DNA from: Siccirubricoccus soli
Lineage (GTDB): Bacteria > Pseudomonadota > Alphaproteobacteria > Acetobacterales > Acetobacteraceae
Reading direction: 5' to 3'
DNA: 37,435 nucleotides
NCBI RefSeq assembly: GCF_024178315.1
Contig: NZ_JAMZIK010000083.1
Span: 1 to 37,435 of the forward strand
Below the pieces are notes generated by a model that was not told the origin of the DNA, searched no databases, and saw only the letters and a program-made list of their open reading frames with translations. Shown here one piece after another: positions 7,931-17,144 of this stretch (position 1 is its first letter; each line of letters starts with the position of its first letter). The position numbers were made by a program, and so were the translations under genes.

Positions 7931-10470
7931 GCGCGCTGCCGGGGCAATTGCCCGAGGATGCGCCGGGGCTGCTGGCCGGCATCCGCGTGGTGGAGGAGGC
8001 GGACGAGACGGCCGAGTATTGCGGGTTGCTGCTCGCCGGCCTCGGCGCCGAGGTGGTGAAGCTGGAGCCGCCCGAGGGCGCGCCGACCCGCCGCATCGGG
8101 CCGTTCCTCGGGGATGAGCCCGGGCCCGAACGTTCCCTGCATTTCTGGGCCTATAACCGCGGCAAGCGTTCCGTCATCGGCCGCGTGGAGACCACGGAGC
8201 TGCTGGCGGAGGCGGATATCCTGCTGACCTCCCGTCGCGACCTCGACGTGGCGGCGCTGCGGGCGAAGCATCCACGGCTGCTCATCGCGCGCATGACGCC
8301 CTTCGGCGACGATGGGCCGTGGAAGGACTTCAAGGGCAGCGACCTGATCCACCTCGCCCTCAGCGGCATCATGATGAACTGCGGCTACGACCCCGATCCG
8401 GCGCTGCGCTACGATTTGCCGCCGATCGCGCCGCAGCTCTGGCACGCCTACCACATCGCGGGGGAACAGCTTCTCGTCGGTATCCTCGCCGCGCTGATCC
8501 ACCGGCTGCATACGGGGGAGGGCCAGGACCTCTCCTGCGCGGTGCATGAGGCGGCGTCGAAGAATCCCGAGCTGGACGTCATGTCCTGGGTGATGCGGCG
8601 GGCGCCGCTGTTCCGCATGACTTGCCGCCACGCCGGCGAGCACCCGACGCATACGCCCACCATCGGCCACACCAAGGATGGCCGCTGGTGCATCGCCACC
8701 GGCGTCTCGGTGCGGGACCAGGCGAATCTCGTGCCCTTCCTCGAAGGCTACGGGATGCAGGCCGACCTCGTGGCGCCGGGCAAGGATGCCGACCGCCATG
8801 CGCGGAACGTGCCGGGCTCGGCCGGGCCGAACGAGAAGGCGGCGCATATCCTGGAAGTCATCCAGCGCTTCATGCGCGCCCATACCTATATGGACCTGCC
8901 CTGGCGGGAGGCGCAGGCCGCCGGGCTGCTCTGGGCGCCGCTGCGCAAGCCGCATGAGAATGTGGCGGATGCGCATTGGCAGGCCCGCGGCACCTTCGCG
9001 GAGGTCGCGCATCCTGAGCACGGGCGCAGCTTCAGCTACCCGGTCAGCCGCTGGCTCTCGACCGAGACGCGCTGGCTGCCCGGCAGCCGCGCGCCGCGGC
9101 TCGGTGAGCATGACGGGTATCGCTTCGCGCCGCGCGCCGCCAGCGTGCCGGCGCGGCCGCGCAGCGGCGCGGCGCCGAAGCTCTCCGCCCATGGCAAGGC
9201 GTTCCCGCTGCAGGGCGTGCGAATCTTCGACTTCTCCTGGTTCCTCGCCTCGGCCGGCGGTACGCGCCTGGCCGCGGCGCTCGGCGCCGATGTCATAAAG
9301 GTGGAGTGGAAGGAGAATCCCGACACCCGCCTCGCCGCCATGGCGCCGATTGGCGGCCGCGCCGCCCGCGATGCGGCGACAGCGCCGTTGCCGCCGGTCT
9401 CGGACCCCGACATGGGCGGACAGTTCAACAACAAGAATGCCGGCAAGCGCGGCCTCTCGCTCAACATCCGCCACCCGAAGGGCCTCGAGATCGCGCGGCG
9501 CATGATCGCGCAATCCGACATCGTGGCGGAGGGCTTCTCCCCCGGCGTGTTGCAACGCCTCGGCCTCGGCTACGAGGCGCTGAAGGCGATCCGGCCGGAC
9601 ATCATCTATGTGCAGCAGAGCGGCATGGGCGCGATCGGCCGCTATGGCCGCTTCCGTACCATCGGCCCGGTCGCCGCCGCCTTCGCCGGTACGGCGGAGA
9701 TGTCCGGCCTGCCGGAGCCCGCCATGCCGGCCGGCTGGGGCTATTCCTACCTCGACTGGATCGGCGCCTATGGCTTCTGCATGGCCATTCTCGGCGCCGT
9801 CTTCCATCGGGATCGCACCGGGCGCGGCCAGTGGATCGACAGCTCGCAATGCGAATCCGGCATCATGCTCGGCGCCGTGCCAGTGCTGGACCATGCGGCG
9901 AATGGCCGGATCTGGACGCGCATCGGCAACCGCTCCCCCTACAAGCCGGCGGCGCCGCATGGCGCCTTCCGCTGCGCGGGGGAGGATCGCTGGCTCGCCA
10001 TCGCCTGCTTCACCGAGGCCGAGTGGCATTCCCTGGCGCGCCTCGCCGGCCGCGCGGATTGGCTGGAGGACCCACGCTTCGCGTCCCTCGCCGCGCGGCT
10101 GCTGCATCAGGATGCGCTGGAGGACGCCGTCTCCCAATGGACGGCGACGCAGGAGGCGCATGCCGCCATGCTGGCCCTGCAAGCGGCCGGCGTGCCGGCC
10201 GGGGTGTGCCAGAATGCCGAGGATCGCTGCGACCGCGACCCGCAGCTCGCCGCGCTGGGCTGGCTGACCGAGATCGAGGGCACCAAGATCGGCCGCTGGC
10301 CGGTCACGGAACTGCCCGCGGTGAAGCTTTCCGCCACGCCCGGCCATGCCGCCGGCATTACCGGCCGCGGGGCGCCGGGCTATGGCGAGGACAATGAGCG
10401 CCTGCTAGGGGAGATGCTGGGCTACAGCAAGGCCGAGGTGGCGGCGCTGGCCGAGGAGGGCGTGATCTGA
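7927..10470 (+). CDS. Double-length CaiB/BaiF (family III) CoA-transferase, tandem fusion
   Basis: An 847-residue protein holding two family III CoA-transferase modules, about residues 1-400 and 425-847; ordinary members are near 400 residues. The C-terminal half has the full pattern: GVRIFDFSWFLASAGGTRLAA, ADVIKVEW, NNKNAGKRGLSLNIRHPKG, and YLDWIGAYG, where Asp610 sits at the catalytic Asp position. The N-terminal half has LLLAGLGAEVVKLEPPEG and HRLHTGEGQDLSCAVHEA, but the matching Asp position reads LWHAYHIAGE with Tyr175 in its place, so that half may be structural only. The family moves CoA between carboxylic acids. It begins inside the DUF35 stop codon. The donor and acceptor acids are unknown. 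Confidence 0.92.
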   Translation: MSALPGQLPEDAPGLLAGIRVVEEADETAEYCGLLLAGLGAEVVKLEPPEGAPTRRIGPFLGDEPGPERSLHFWAYNRGKRSVIGRVETTELLAEADILLTSRRDLDVAALRAKHPRLLIARMTPFGDDGPWKDFKGSDLIHLALSGIMMNCGYDPDPALRYDLPPIAPQLWHAYHIAGEQLLVGILAALIHRLHTGEGQDLSCAVHEAASKNPELDVMSWVMRRAPLFRMTCRHAGEHPTHTPTIGHTKDGRWCIATGVSVRDQANLVPFLEGYGMQADLVAPGKDADRHARNVPGSAGPNEKAAHILEVIQRFMRAHTYMDLPWREAQAAGLLWAPLRKPHENVADAHWQARGTFAEVAHPEHGRSFSYPVSRWLSTETRWLPGSRAPRLGEHDGYRFAPRAASVPARPRSGAAPKLSAHGKAFPLQGVRIFDFSWFLASAGGTRLAAALGADVIKVEWKENPDTRLAAMAPIGGRAARDAATAPLPPVSDPDMGGQFNNKNAGKRGLSLNIRHPKGLEIARRMIAQSDIVAEGFSPGVLQRLGLGYEALKAIRPDIIYVQQSGMGAIGRYGRFRTIGPVAAAFAGTAEMSGLPEPAMPAGWGYSYLDWIGAYGFCMAILGAVFHRDRTGRGQWIDSSQCESGIMLGAVPVLDHAANGRIWTRIGNRSPYKPAAPHGAFRCAGEDRWLAIACFTEAEWHSLARLAGRADWLEDPRFASLAARLLHQDALEDAVSQWTATQEAHAAMLALQAAGVPAGVCQNAEDRCDRDPQLAALGWLTEIEGTKIGRWPVTELPAVKLSATPGHAAGITGRGAPGYGEDNERLLGEMLGYSKAEVAALAEEGVI

Positions 10471-11225
10471 TCTTCGTCGGCGATATCCACCGCCGCTGGG
10501 AGCATGTGGAGCGGGGCCTCGCCCGCCTGGATCGCCCGCCCGAGGATGTGGTGCTGCTGGGTGACATGGAATGCCATGCGCCGCTGGACACGCTGGTGGC
10601 GCCCATCCTTGCCGCCGGCGCGCGGCTGCACTGGATCCATGGCAACCACGATGCCGATGGCGGCCCGGGCATGTGGGCCAACCTTGCCGATCCGGCGCTG
10701 AACCCCATCACCGCCGCGGGCGCACTGCATGGGCGGGTGGCGCGGATCGGCGGCCTGCGCGTGGCGGGGCTCGGCGGCACCTTCCGCGCGAGGGTCTGGC
10801 TGCCGCCGGCGCCGCCACGGCTGCAGGCGCGAGCGGAGCTCGACGACGACATCACGTCCCTCGGCCCGGAATGGCGGGAGGATGCGCGCGCCACGCTGCG
10901 CGCCTCGCTCGCCACCCTGGCGATCTGGCCAGAGGATGTGGCGGCGCTGGCGGCGCAGCGGGCCGATATCCTGGTGACGCATGAGGCGCCGAGCAGCCAC
11001 CCTGCCGGCCTCACGGTCATCGAGGCGCTGGCGCGCGACATGGGCGCCAGGCTGATCGTGCATGGCCATCACCATATCGGCTACCGCGCCCGCGCCGCGG
11101 ACGGGCTTGAGGTGCAGGGTGTCGGCGCCGCCTGGGGCATCGACCGACACGGGGTGACGCACTGGGCGGGCGAGGCGGAGCGGTGGCTCGGTCGGAAGCC
11201 GGCGGGGTGGGAATTCGCCGACTGA
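10467..11225 (+). CDS. Calcineurin-like metallophosphoesterase, probable CTG start
   Basis: A 252-residue metal-dependent phosphoesterase. Motifs in order are GDIH at about residues 5-8, LLGDME, GNHD in WIHGNHDADG, VTHEAPSS, and GHHH in IVHGHHHIGY, which together form the dinuclear metal site. The first motif lies upstream of the first conventional start (GTG at 10506), and no in-frame ATG, GTG or TTG exists between that GTG and the stop codon at 10395. A CTG at 10467 has GAGGAGGG six bases upstream and overlaps the stop of the CoA-transferase gene, so I take CTG as the start. If GTG 10506 were used the protein would lose a metal ligand pair. Substrate unknown. Confidence 0.8.
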   Translation: MIFVGDIHRRWEHVERGLARLDRPPEDVVLLGDMECHAPLDTLVAPILAAGARLHWIHGNHDADGGPGMWANLADPALNPITAAGALHGRVARIGGLRVAGLGGTFRARVWLPPAPPRLQARAELDDDITSLGPEWREDARATLRASLATLAIWPEDVAALAAQRADILVTHEAPSSHPAGLTVIEALARDMGARLIVHGHHHIGYRARAADGLEVQGVGAAWGIDRHGVTHWAGEAERWLGRKPAGWEFAD

Positions 11226-11550
11226 AGCGGGGCGGCTGCGGCAGCGTCGGATCCGGCAAGCATCCCGTTCGGGGTGCAGCCCGTGGCCCGGGTGGCGGCG
11301 TCGGCGGCGCGGTCCTGCAGACCGGCGCCGGCGCCGGCGCCGGCGCCGGCGCAGACGACGCGGCCGGCGTCGATCGGCACCGCACAGCGGATGTCGTCGC
11401 GCTTGCCGATGCGGTCGAAGCGAGCGCTACTTCCTCCTTGAACGGCTAGCCCTGGGCGTTCACCAGCGGCGCATTCATGGCAACGAGGGCGACGCCCACC
11501 GGCACCTTGATCGGTCGCAAATCATCCGCGGCATTCCTCCATTTGTCGCG
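11226..11550. other. Non-coding gap with hexanucleotide tandem repeat and possible gene remnants
   Basis: Together with the following repeat element this is the only gap above 300 bases. It contains five exact tandem copies of CCGGCG at 11322-11351. On the minus strand two short stretches read like decayed protein: ...IKVPVGVALVAMNAPLVNAQG ending at a TAG near 11448, and RIGKRDDIRCAVPIDAGRVVC in another frame just beyond it, running into a Gly-Ala repeat made by the hexanucleotide. I do not recognise either and see no intact start, ribosome binding site or domain, so no gene is called. Confidence 0.45.
11322..11351. repeat. Tandem repeat (CCGGCG)x5
   Basis: Five perfect copies of the hexanucleotide CCGGCG run without interruption. 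In either strand one frame reads Gly-Ala repeats. The tract can change copy number by slippage. It lies in the gap between the metallophosphoesterase gene and serB. Confidence 0.9.
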
Positions 11551-11657
11551 CTAGAGCTGATCGCGTTCAGATGGAATCATTTGAACGCGGGAAGATGCTC
11601 GCACAACAACGGCCTGGAGCATGCTGCGTGAGCGCAAGCGAACGCAGCATGCTCTAG
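11551..11657. repeat. 107-bp nested inverted-repeat element, probably a dispersed palindromic repeat
   Basis: The element is bounded by CTAGAGC (11551-11557) and its exact inverse GCTCTAG (11651-11657). Inside it are two hairpins. The first pairs CGCGTTCA (11562-11569) with TGAACGCG (11582-11589) and extends inward to a GAAT loop. The second pairs GAGCATGCTGCGT (11617-11629) with ACGCAGCATGCTC (11642-11654), a perfect 13-bp stem. It sits at the 3' end of serB and could serve as its terminator. The first hairpin resembles short palindromes I recall as dispersed in alphaproteobacterial genomes, which I cannot verify here. Confidence 0.7.
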
Positions 11658-11682
11658 CGATGGATGGCCGCGTCGAGAGGGG

Positions 11683-12576
11683 TCAGCCCGGGAGGATCTC
11701 CGCGGCGCGGTAGCCCTGGAAGAAGAGCAGGGCGCGGAGATCGGTATGGTCCACCCGCGCCCGCGCCGCCGCGGCCACCACCGGCTTGGCACGGAAGGCG
11801 ACGCCGAGCCCGGCCGCCTGGATCATGGCGAGGTCGTTGGCGCCGTCGCCCACCGTCAGCGTCGCCGAGAGCGGCAGAGCAAGCTCGGCGGCCAGCCGCT
11901 TCAGCGTGGCCAGCTTGGCGTCGCGGTCGAGGATCGGCTCCCCCACCTTGCCGGTCAGCTTGCCATCCGCCACCAGCAGGGTGTTGGAGTAATGCGCATG
12001 GAAGCCGAGCTTGTCCGCCACCCGGCCGGTGAAGAAGGTGAAGCCGCCCGAGACGATGGCGCAATGCGCGCCATTGGCCCGCATGGTCGCCACCAGCGCG
12101 GCGGCGCCCGCCGTGACTTGCGTCTCCGCCCAGGTGCGCTCCAGCGCCTCGGTCGGGAGGCCGGCCAGCATGCCCACGCGCTCCACCAGCGCCTGGCGGA
12201 AATCCAGCTCCCCATTCATCGAGCGCCGGGTGATCTCGGCGATCCTTTCCTTCAAGCCGGCATAGGCGGCCAGCTCGTCCAGCGTCTCGCTGGTGACGAT
12301 GGTGCTGTCCATGTCGGCCAGCAGCAGGGATTTGCGGCGGCCCTCGGCGGGCTGGGCGTAGAGATCGACGGGGGCGCCGGCGAGGGCGCGGCGCGCCACC
12401 GCCATCGCCTGGTCGGCGGCGAGGCCGGTGAAGGGCAGGTCCGCCGCCTCCCCGGGGGAGAGCCAGTCCGGCGTGCCGGGCAGGGCACCCAGCGCCTCCA
12501 GCGCGCTGCGGAGGCGGGCGAGGTCCGGTGCGGCAAGGCCGCCCGCGGGCGCGACGAGGGTCAGGATCTGGGACAT
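11683..12576 (-). CDS. serB: Phosphoserine phosphatase SerB
   Basis: A 297-residue HAD-superfamily phosphatase that performs the last step of serine synthesis, O-phosphoserine to serine, in the cytoplasm. The HAD domain starts with LLLADMDSTIVTSETLDELA, where Asp88 is the nucleophile and Asp90 the general acid; Ser176 lies in IVSGGF, and GDGANDLAMI at 243-248 supplies the Mg ligands. The first 80 residues form the smaller N-terminal regulatory-like domain common in proteobacterial SerB. It is transcribed away from miaA with only 29 bases between the two starts, so their promoters must overlap or lie within the coding sequences. The 107-bp palindromic element lies just past its stop. Confidence 0.96.
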   Translation of the reverse strand: MSQILTLVAPAGGLAAPDLARLRSALEALGALPGTPDWLSPGEAADLPFTGLAADQAMAVARRALAGAPVDLYAQPAEGRRKSLLLADMDSTIVTSETLDELAAYAGLKERIAEITRRSMNGELDFRQALVERVGMLAGLPTEALERTWAETQVTAGAAALVATMRANGAHCAIVSGGFTFFTGRVADKLGFHAHYSNTLLVADGKLTGKVGEPILDRDAKLATLKRLAAELALPLSATLTVGDGANDLAMIQAAGLGVAFRAKPVVAAAARARVDHTDLRALLFFQGYRAAEILPG

Positions 12577-12605
12577 GGCGCGGCGGATATGCCGGGGGGG
12601 CGGGC

Positions 12606-13547
12606 GTGACGCAACCGCTCGCTCTGCTGGTCGCCGGCCCGACCGCCAGCGGCAAATCCGCCCTCGCCCTGGCGATCGCCGAGCGCTTCGGCGGCACCGT
12701 CATCAATGCGGATTCGATGCAGCTCTACCGCGAGCTGCGGGTGCTGACGGCGCGGCCGACGCCGGAGGAGGAGGCAAGGGTGCCGCATCGCCTCTATGGG
12801 GTGCGGCCGGCGGCGGAGGCGGCGAGCGTCGCCTGGTGGCGGGAACGGGCGCTGGCGGAGATGGCGGCGGCGCGCTTTCCCATCCTCTGCGGCGGCACCG
12901 GGCTGTATTTCGCGGTGCTCCGCCAGGGCCTCTCGGCGCTTCCGTCGGTGCCGGGCTGGGCGCGGGAGGAGGCGCGCCGCCTGCTGGCGGCGGAGGGGCC
13001 GGCGGCGCTGCATGCCAGGCTGGATGCGGCCACCGCCGCCACGCTGCGGCCGAGCGACAGCCAGCGTATCGCCCGTGCCTATGAGGTGTGGCGCGGCACC
13101 GGGCGTGGCCTGGTGGAATGGCAGGAGGCGGCACCTCTTCACCCGCCGGCGCCCTACCGTTTCGCCGCCATCCTGCTGGATCCGCCGCGGGAGGCGCTGC
13201 GGACGGCGATCGCGCGCCGCTTCGACGCCATGCTGGCGGGCGGTGCGCTGGAGGAGGTGCGGGCGCTGGTCGCGCAGGGGCTGGACCCCGGCTTGCCGGC
13301 CATGCGGGCGCATGGGGTGCCGGAGCTGGCGGCGCATCTGGCCGGGCGGATGCGCCTGGAGGCGGCGCGAGAGCGGGCGGTGCTGAACACCGGCCAGTAC
13401 ACCAAGCGCCAAACCACTTGGTTCCGCCATCATCCCCTGGCCGATACGCAGGACATGCATATCATCCATGCTCGAATCGGGGGATTCGCGCAATTTCCGG
13501 AAAGCGAAATGGGCGAAATCTTCGCATTTGTTGAGGGGCGGCGTTGA
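12606..13547 (+). CDS. miaA: tRNA dimethylallyltransferase MiaA
   Basis: A 313-residue enzyme that transfers a dimethylallyl group to N6 of A37 in tRNAs reading codons that start with U. Visible motifs are the P-loop GPTASGKS (11-18), INADSMQLYRELRVLTARPT, ILCGGTGLYFAVL, and near the C-terminus QYTKRQTTWFRHH. The GTG at 12606 is chosen: it follows a run of seven G and gives the family's usual N-terminus, whereas the in-frame ATG at 12528 would lie inside serB. The gene ends 84 bases before ilvB. In several bacteria MiaA-modified tRNAs influence attenuation at amino-acid operons, which is of interest given the ilv genes downstream. Confidence 0.95.
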   Translation: MTQPLALLVAGPTASGKSALALAIAERFGGTVINADSMQLYRELRVLTARPTPEEEARVPHRLYGVRPAAEAASVAWWRERALAEMAAARFPILCGGTGLYFAVLRQGLSALPSVPGWAREEARRLLAAEGPAALHARLDAATAATLRPSDSQRIARAYEVWRGTGRGLVEWQEAAPLHPPAPYRFAAILLDPPREALRTAIARRFDAMLAGGALEEVRALVAQGLDPGLPAMRAHGVPELAAHLAGRMRLEAARERAVLNTGQYTKRQTTWFRHHPLADTQDMHIIHARIGGFAQFPESEMGEIFAFVEGRR

Positions 13548-13612
13548 CGCCGTGCAGTTGGAGGTCTAACCGTCCTCTATCGCCGCGGCCCGGGTCCTCC
13601 CGGCGCGGCGAT
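13531..13612 (+). promoter_or_regulatory. Possible attenuator leader of the ilvB-ilvN-ilvC operon
   Basis: The stem ATCGCCGCG (13579-13587) with CGCGGCGAT (13604-13612) is a perfect 9-bp hairpin followed by CTGTTT, which looks like an intrinsic terminator placed 19 bases before ilvB. It may only terminate miaA. A TTG-initiated mini-ORF at 13531-13569, reading MRGGVDAVQLEV, ends just before it and carries three Val and one internal Leu codon, as expected for branched-chain attenuation. GAGG at 13561-13564 can also pair with CCTC at 13574-13577. Attenuation is an inference; the mini-ORF has no clear ribosome binding site. Confidence 0.4.
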
Positions 13613-13631
13613 CTGTTTCAAGGAAACCGCC

Positions 13632-15422
13632 ATGTCCAACACCCAGACCCGGAATGAGGCCCGCACCCTGACCGGTGCGGAGATCGTCCTGCAGGCGCTG
13701 AAGGACAATGGCGTAGAGGTCATCTTCGGCTATCCGGGCGGCGCCGTACTTCCGCTCTACGACGCGATCTTCCACCAGAACGCCATCCGCCACATCCTGG
13801 TGCGGCATGAGCAGGCGGCGGTGCATGCCGCGGAGGGCTATGCCCGCTCCACCGGGAAGGTGGGCGTGGTGCTGGTCACCTCCGGCCCCGGCGCGACCAA
13901 TGCCGTGACTGGGCTGGTGGATGCGCTGATGGACAGCATCCCGGTGATCTGCCTGACCGGCCAGGTGCCGACGCATCTGATCGGCAACGACGCCTTCCAG
14001 GAGGCGGACACCACCGGCATCACCCGCCCCGCGACCAAGCACAACTACCTGGTGAAGGACATCACCAAGCTGGCCGGCACGGTGCACGAGGCCTTCTACG
14101 TGGCGAAATCCGGCCGGCCGGGCCCGGTGGTGATCGACCTGCCGAAGGACATCCTGATCGGCAAGGGCCCCTATACCGAGGCGCCGAAGACCGAGCACCG
14201 CAGCTACCGCCCGCAGACGGAGCCGGATCCGGCGCAGATCAAGGCGGCCGTGGCGCTGCTGAAGGGGGCGAAGCGGCCCATCCTCTATGCCGGCGGCGGC
14301 GTCATCAATGCGGGGCCGGAAGCGTCGCGGCTGCTGACGGAATTCGTTCGCCTCACCGGCATGCCCTGCACCAATACGCTGATGGGCCTCGGCGCTTTCC
14401 CGGCGAGCGACCCGCAATTCCTCGGCATGCTGGGGATGCACGGGACCTATGAGGCGAACCTCGCCATGCATGGCTGCGACGTCATGCTGAATATCGGCGC
14501 GCGCTTCGATGACCGGGTGACCGGGCGGCTGAACGCCTTCTCGCCCAACTCGAAGAAGATCCACGCGGACATCGACCCCTCCTCCATCAACAAGAACGTC
14601 AAGGTGGACGTGTCGATCGTCGGCGATGCCGGCGCAGTGCTGAAGGCGCTGCTGGAATGCTGGCAGGCGGATCCGCAGCCGCAGGACCGCAACGCCATGG
14701 CCGAGTGGTGGCGGCAGATCGATCAGTGGCGGGCCAAGCAGTGCCTGCAGTACCGGCAGGAAGGCAGCATCATCAAGCCGCAGCATGCGGTGAAGCGGCT
14801 GCACGAGATCACGCGGGAGCTGGGGCGCGATACCTTCATCACCACGGAGGTCGGCCAGCACCAGATGTGGGCGGCGCAGTATTTCGGCTTCGAGAAGCCG
14901 AACCGCTGGATGACGAGCGGCGGCCTCGGCACCATGGGCTATGGCCTGCCCGCCGCCATGGGCGTGCAGATCGCGCATCCGGACGCGCTGGTCATCGACA
15001 TCGCCGGCGAGGCCTCCATCCTGATGAACATCCAGGAGATGGGGACCCTGGCGCAGTACCGGCTGCCGGTGAAGATCTTCATCCTCAACAACGAGTACAT
15101 GGGCATGGTGCGGCAGTGGCAGGAGCTGCTGCATGGCAGCCGCTACTCCGAAAGCTACTCCGCCGCGCTGCCCGATTTCGTGAAGCTGGCGGAAAGCTTC
15201 CACGCCCGCGGCATCCGCGTGACGCGGGCCGAGGATCTGGATGCCGGCATCCGCGAGATGCTGGCGATCCCGGGCCCGGTCATTGCCGATATCGCCGTGG
15301 CAAAGGACGAGAATTGCTTCCCGATGATCCCCTCCGGCGCGGCGCACAACGAGATGATCCTCGGCGCCGGGCAGAGCGGGGGTGTCGCGGGCGTGACCGA
15401 TGAGGGGAAGGTGCTGGTCTAG
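13632..15422 (+). CDS. ilvB: Acetolactate synthase large (catalytic) subunit
   Basis: A 596-residue thiamine diphosphate enzyme that condenses two pyruvates, or pyruvate with 2-oxobutyrate, in the first common step of valine, leucine and isoleucine synthesis. The N-terminal domain has IFGYPGGAVLPLYDAI and RHEQAAVHAAEGYAR with catalytic Glu60, followed by LVTSGPGATNAVTGL. The C-terminal thiamine-binding domain reads DIAGEASILMNIQEM, a GEAS form of the usual GDGS motif that fits alphaproteobacterial enzymes, then FILNNEYMGMVRQWQE. AAGGAAA precedes the ATG. Together with ilvN and ilvC it forms a rightward operon, possibly controlled by the upstream leader. Confidence 0.96.
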   Translation: MSNTQTRNEARTLTGAEIVLQALKDNGVEVIFGYPGGAVLPLYDAIFHQNAIRHILVRHEQAAVHAAEGYARSTGKVGVVLVTSGPGATNAVTGLVDALMDSIPVICLTGQVPTHLIGNDAFQEADTTGITRPATKHNYLVKDITKLAGTVHEAFYVAKSGRPGPVVIDLPKDILIGKGPYTEAPKTEHRSYRPQTEPDPAQIKAAVALLKGAKRPILYAGGGVINAGPEASRLLTEFVRLTGMPCTNTLMGLGAFPASDPQFLGMLGMHGTYEANLAMHGCDVMLNIGARFDDRVTGRLNAFSPNSKKIHADIDPSSINKNVKVDVSIVGDAGAVLKALLECWQADPQPQDRNAMAEWWRQIDQWRAKQCLQYRQEGSIIKPQHAVKRLHEITRELGRDTFITTEVGQHQMWAAQYFGFEKPNRWMTSGGLGTMGYGLPAAMGVQIAHPDALVIDIAGEASILMNIQEMGTLAQYRLPVKIFILNNEYMGMVRQWQELLHGSRYSESYSAALPDFVKLAESFHARGIRVTRAEDLDAGIREMLAIPGPVIADIAVAKDENCFPMIPSGAAHNEMILGAGQSGGVAGVTDEGKVLV

Positions 15423-15428
15423 CGAGCC

Positions 15429-15498
15429 GGCCCAGCCGCCGGGCCAGCGCCCCGGCCTGCCCGCCCCGCGCAGCGGGGGAGGGTGGGCGGGGGCGGGC
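15429..15498. repeat. GC-rich palindromic (REP-like) sequence between ilvB and ilvN
   Basis: Two hairpins fill the short ilvB-ilvN gap: GGCCC (15429-15433) with GGGCC (15441-15445), and CCCCGC (15464-15469) with GCGGGG (15473-15478) around a GCA loop. The flanking C-rich and G-rich blocks (CCTGCCCGCC and GGGTGGGCGG) can extend the second stem with mismatches. Its position inside an operon suggests an mRNA processing or stabilising role, or an inserted dispersed repeat. No T tract follows. Confidence 0.5.
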
Positions 15499-15535
15499 CA
15501 TGCCAACCCCAACCCCATGCCCGAAGAACCGCTTC

Positions 15536-17111
<1,576 letters not shown>

Positions 17112-17118
17112 GGCGCGC

Positions 17119-17144
17119 GGGGCGGGCCTGCCCTGGCCCGCCCC
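17119..17144 (+). terminator. Hairpin terminator after ilvC
   Basis: A perfect 10-bp stem, GGGGCGGGCC with GGCCCGCCCC around a TGCCCT loop, begins seven bases after the ilvC stop. There is no T tract, so it may act with Rho or as an mRNA 3' end stabiliser. Confidence 0.65.

Noticed and set aside
7774-10347. 857-residue open frame antisense to the CoA-transferase gene
   Set aside because: Shadow of a real gene; composition is Arg/His/Gly-rich and no motif is present.
11183-11449. 88-residue plus-strand ORF over the hexanucleotide repeat
   Set aside because: It begins inside the metallophosphoesterase gene, consists largely of Gly, Ala and Val, and has no ribosome binding site.
14999-15020. 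GEAS instead of GDGS in the acetolactate synthase thiamine motif as a sign of inactivation
   Set aside because: Alphaproteobacterial enzymes commonly have GDAS or GEAS here and the remaining motif residues are intact, so the gene is taken as functional.
13566-15518. 650-residue open frame antisense to ilvB
   Set aside because: High-GC codon bias leaves long open antisense frames. The product is His/Arg/Gln-rich without domains, while the plus strand encodes a complete acetolactate synthase.
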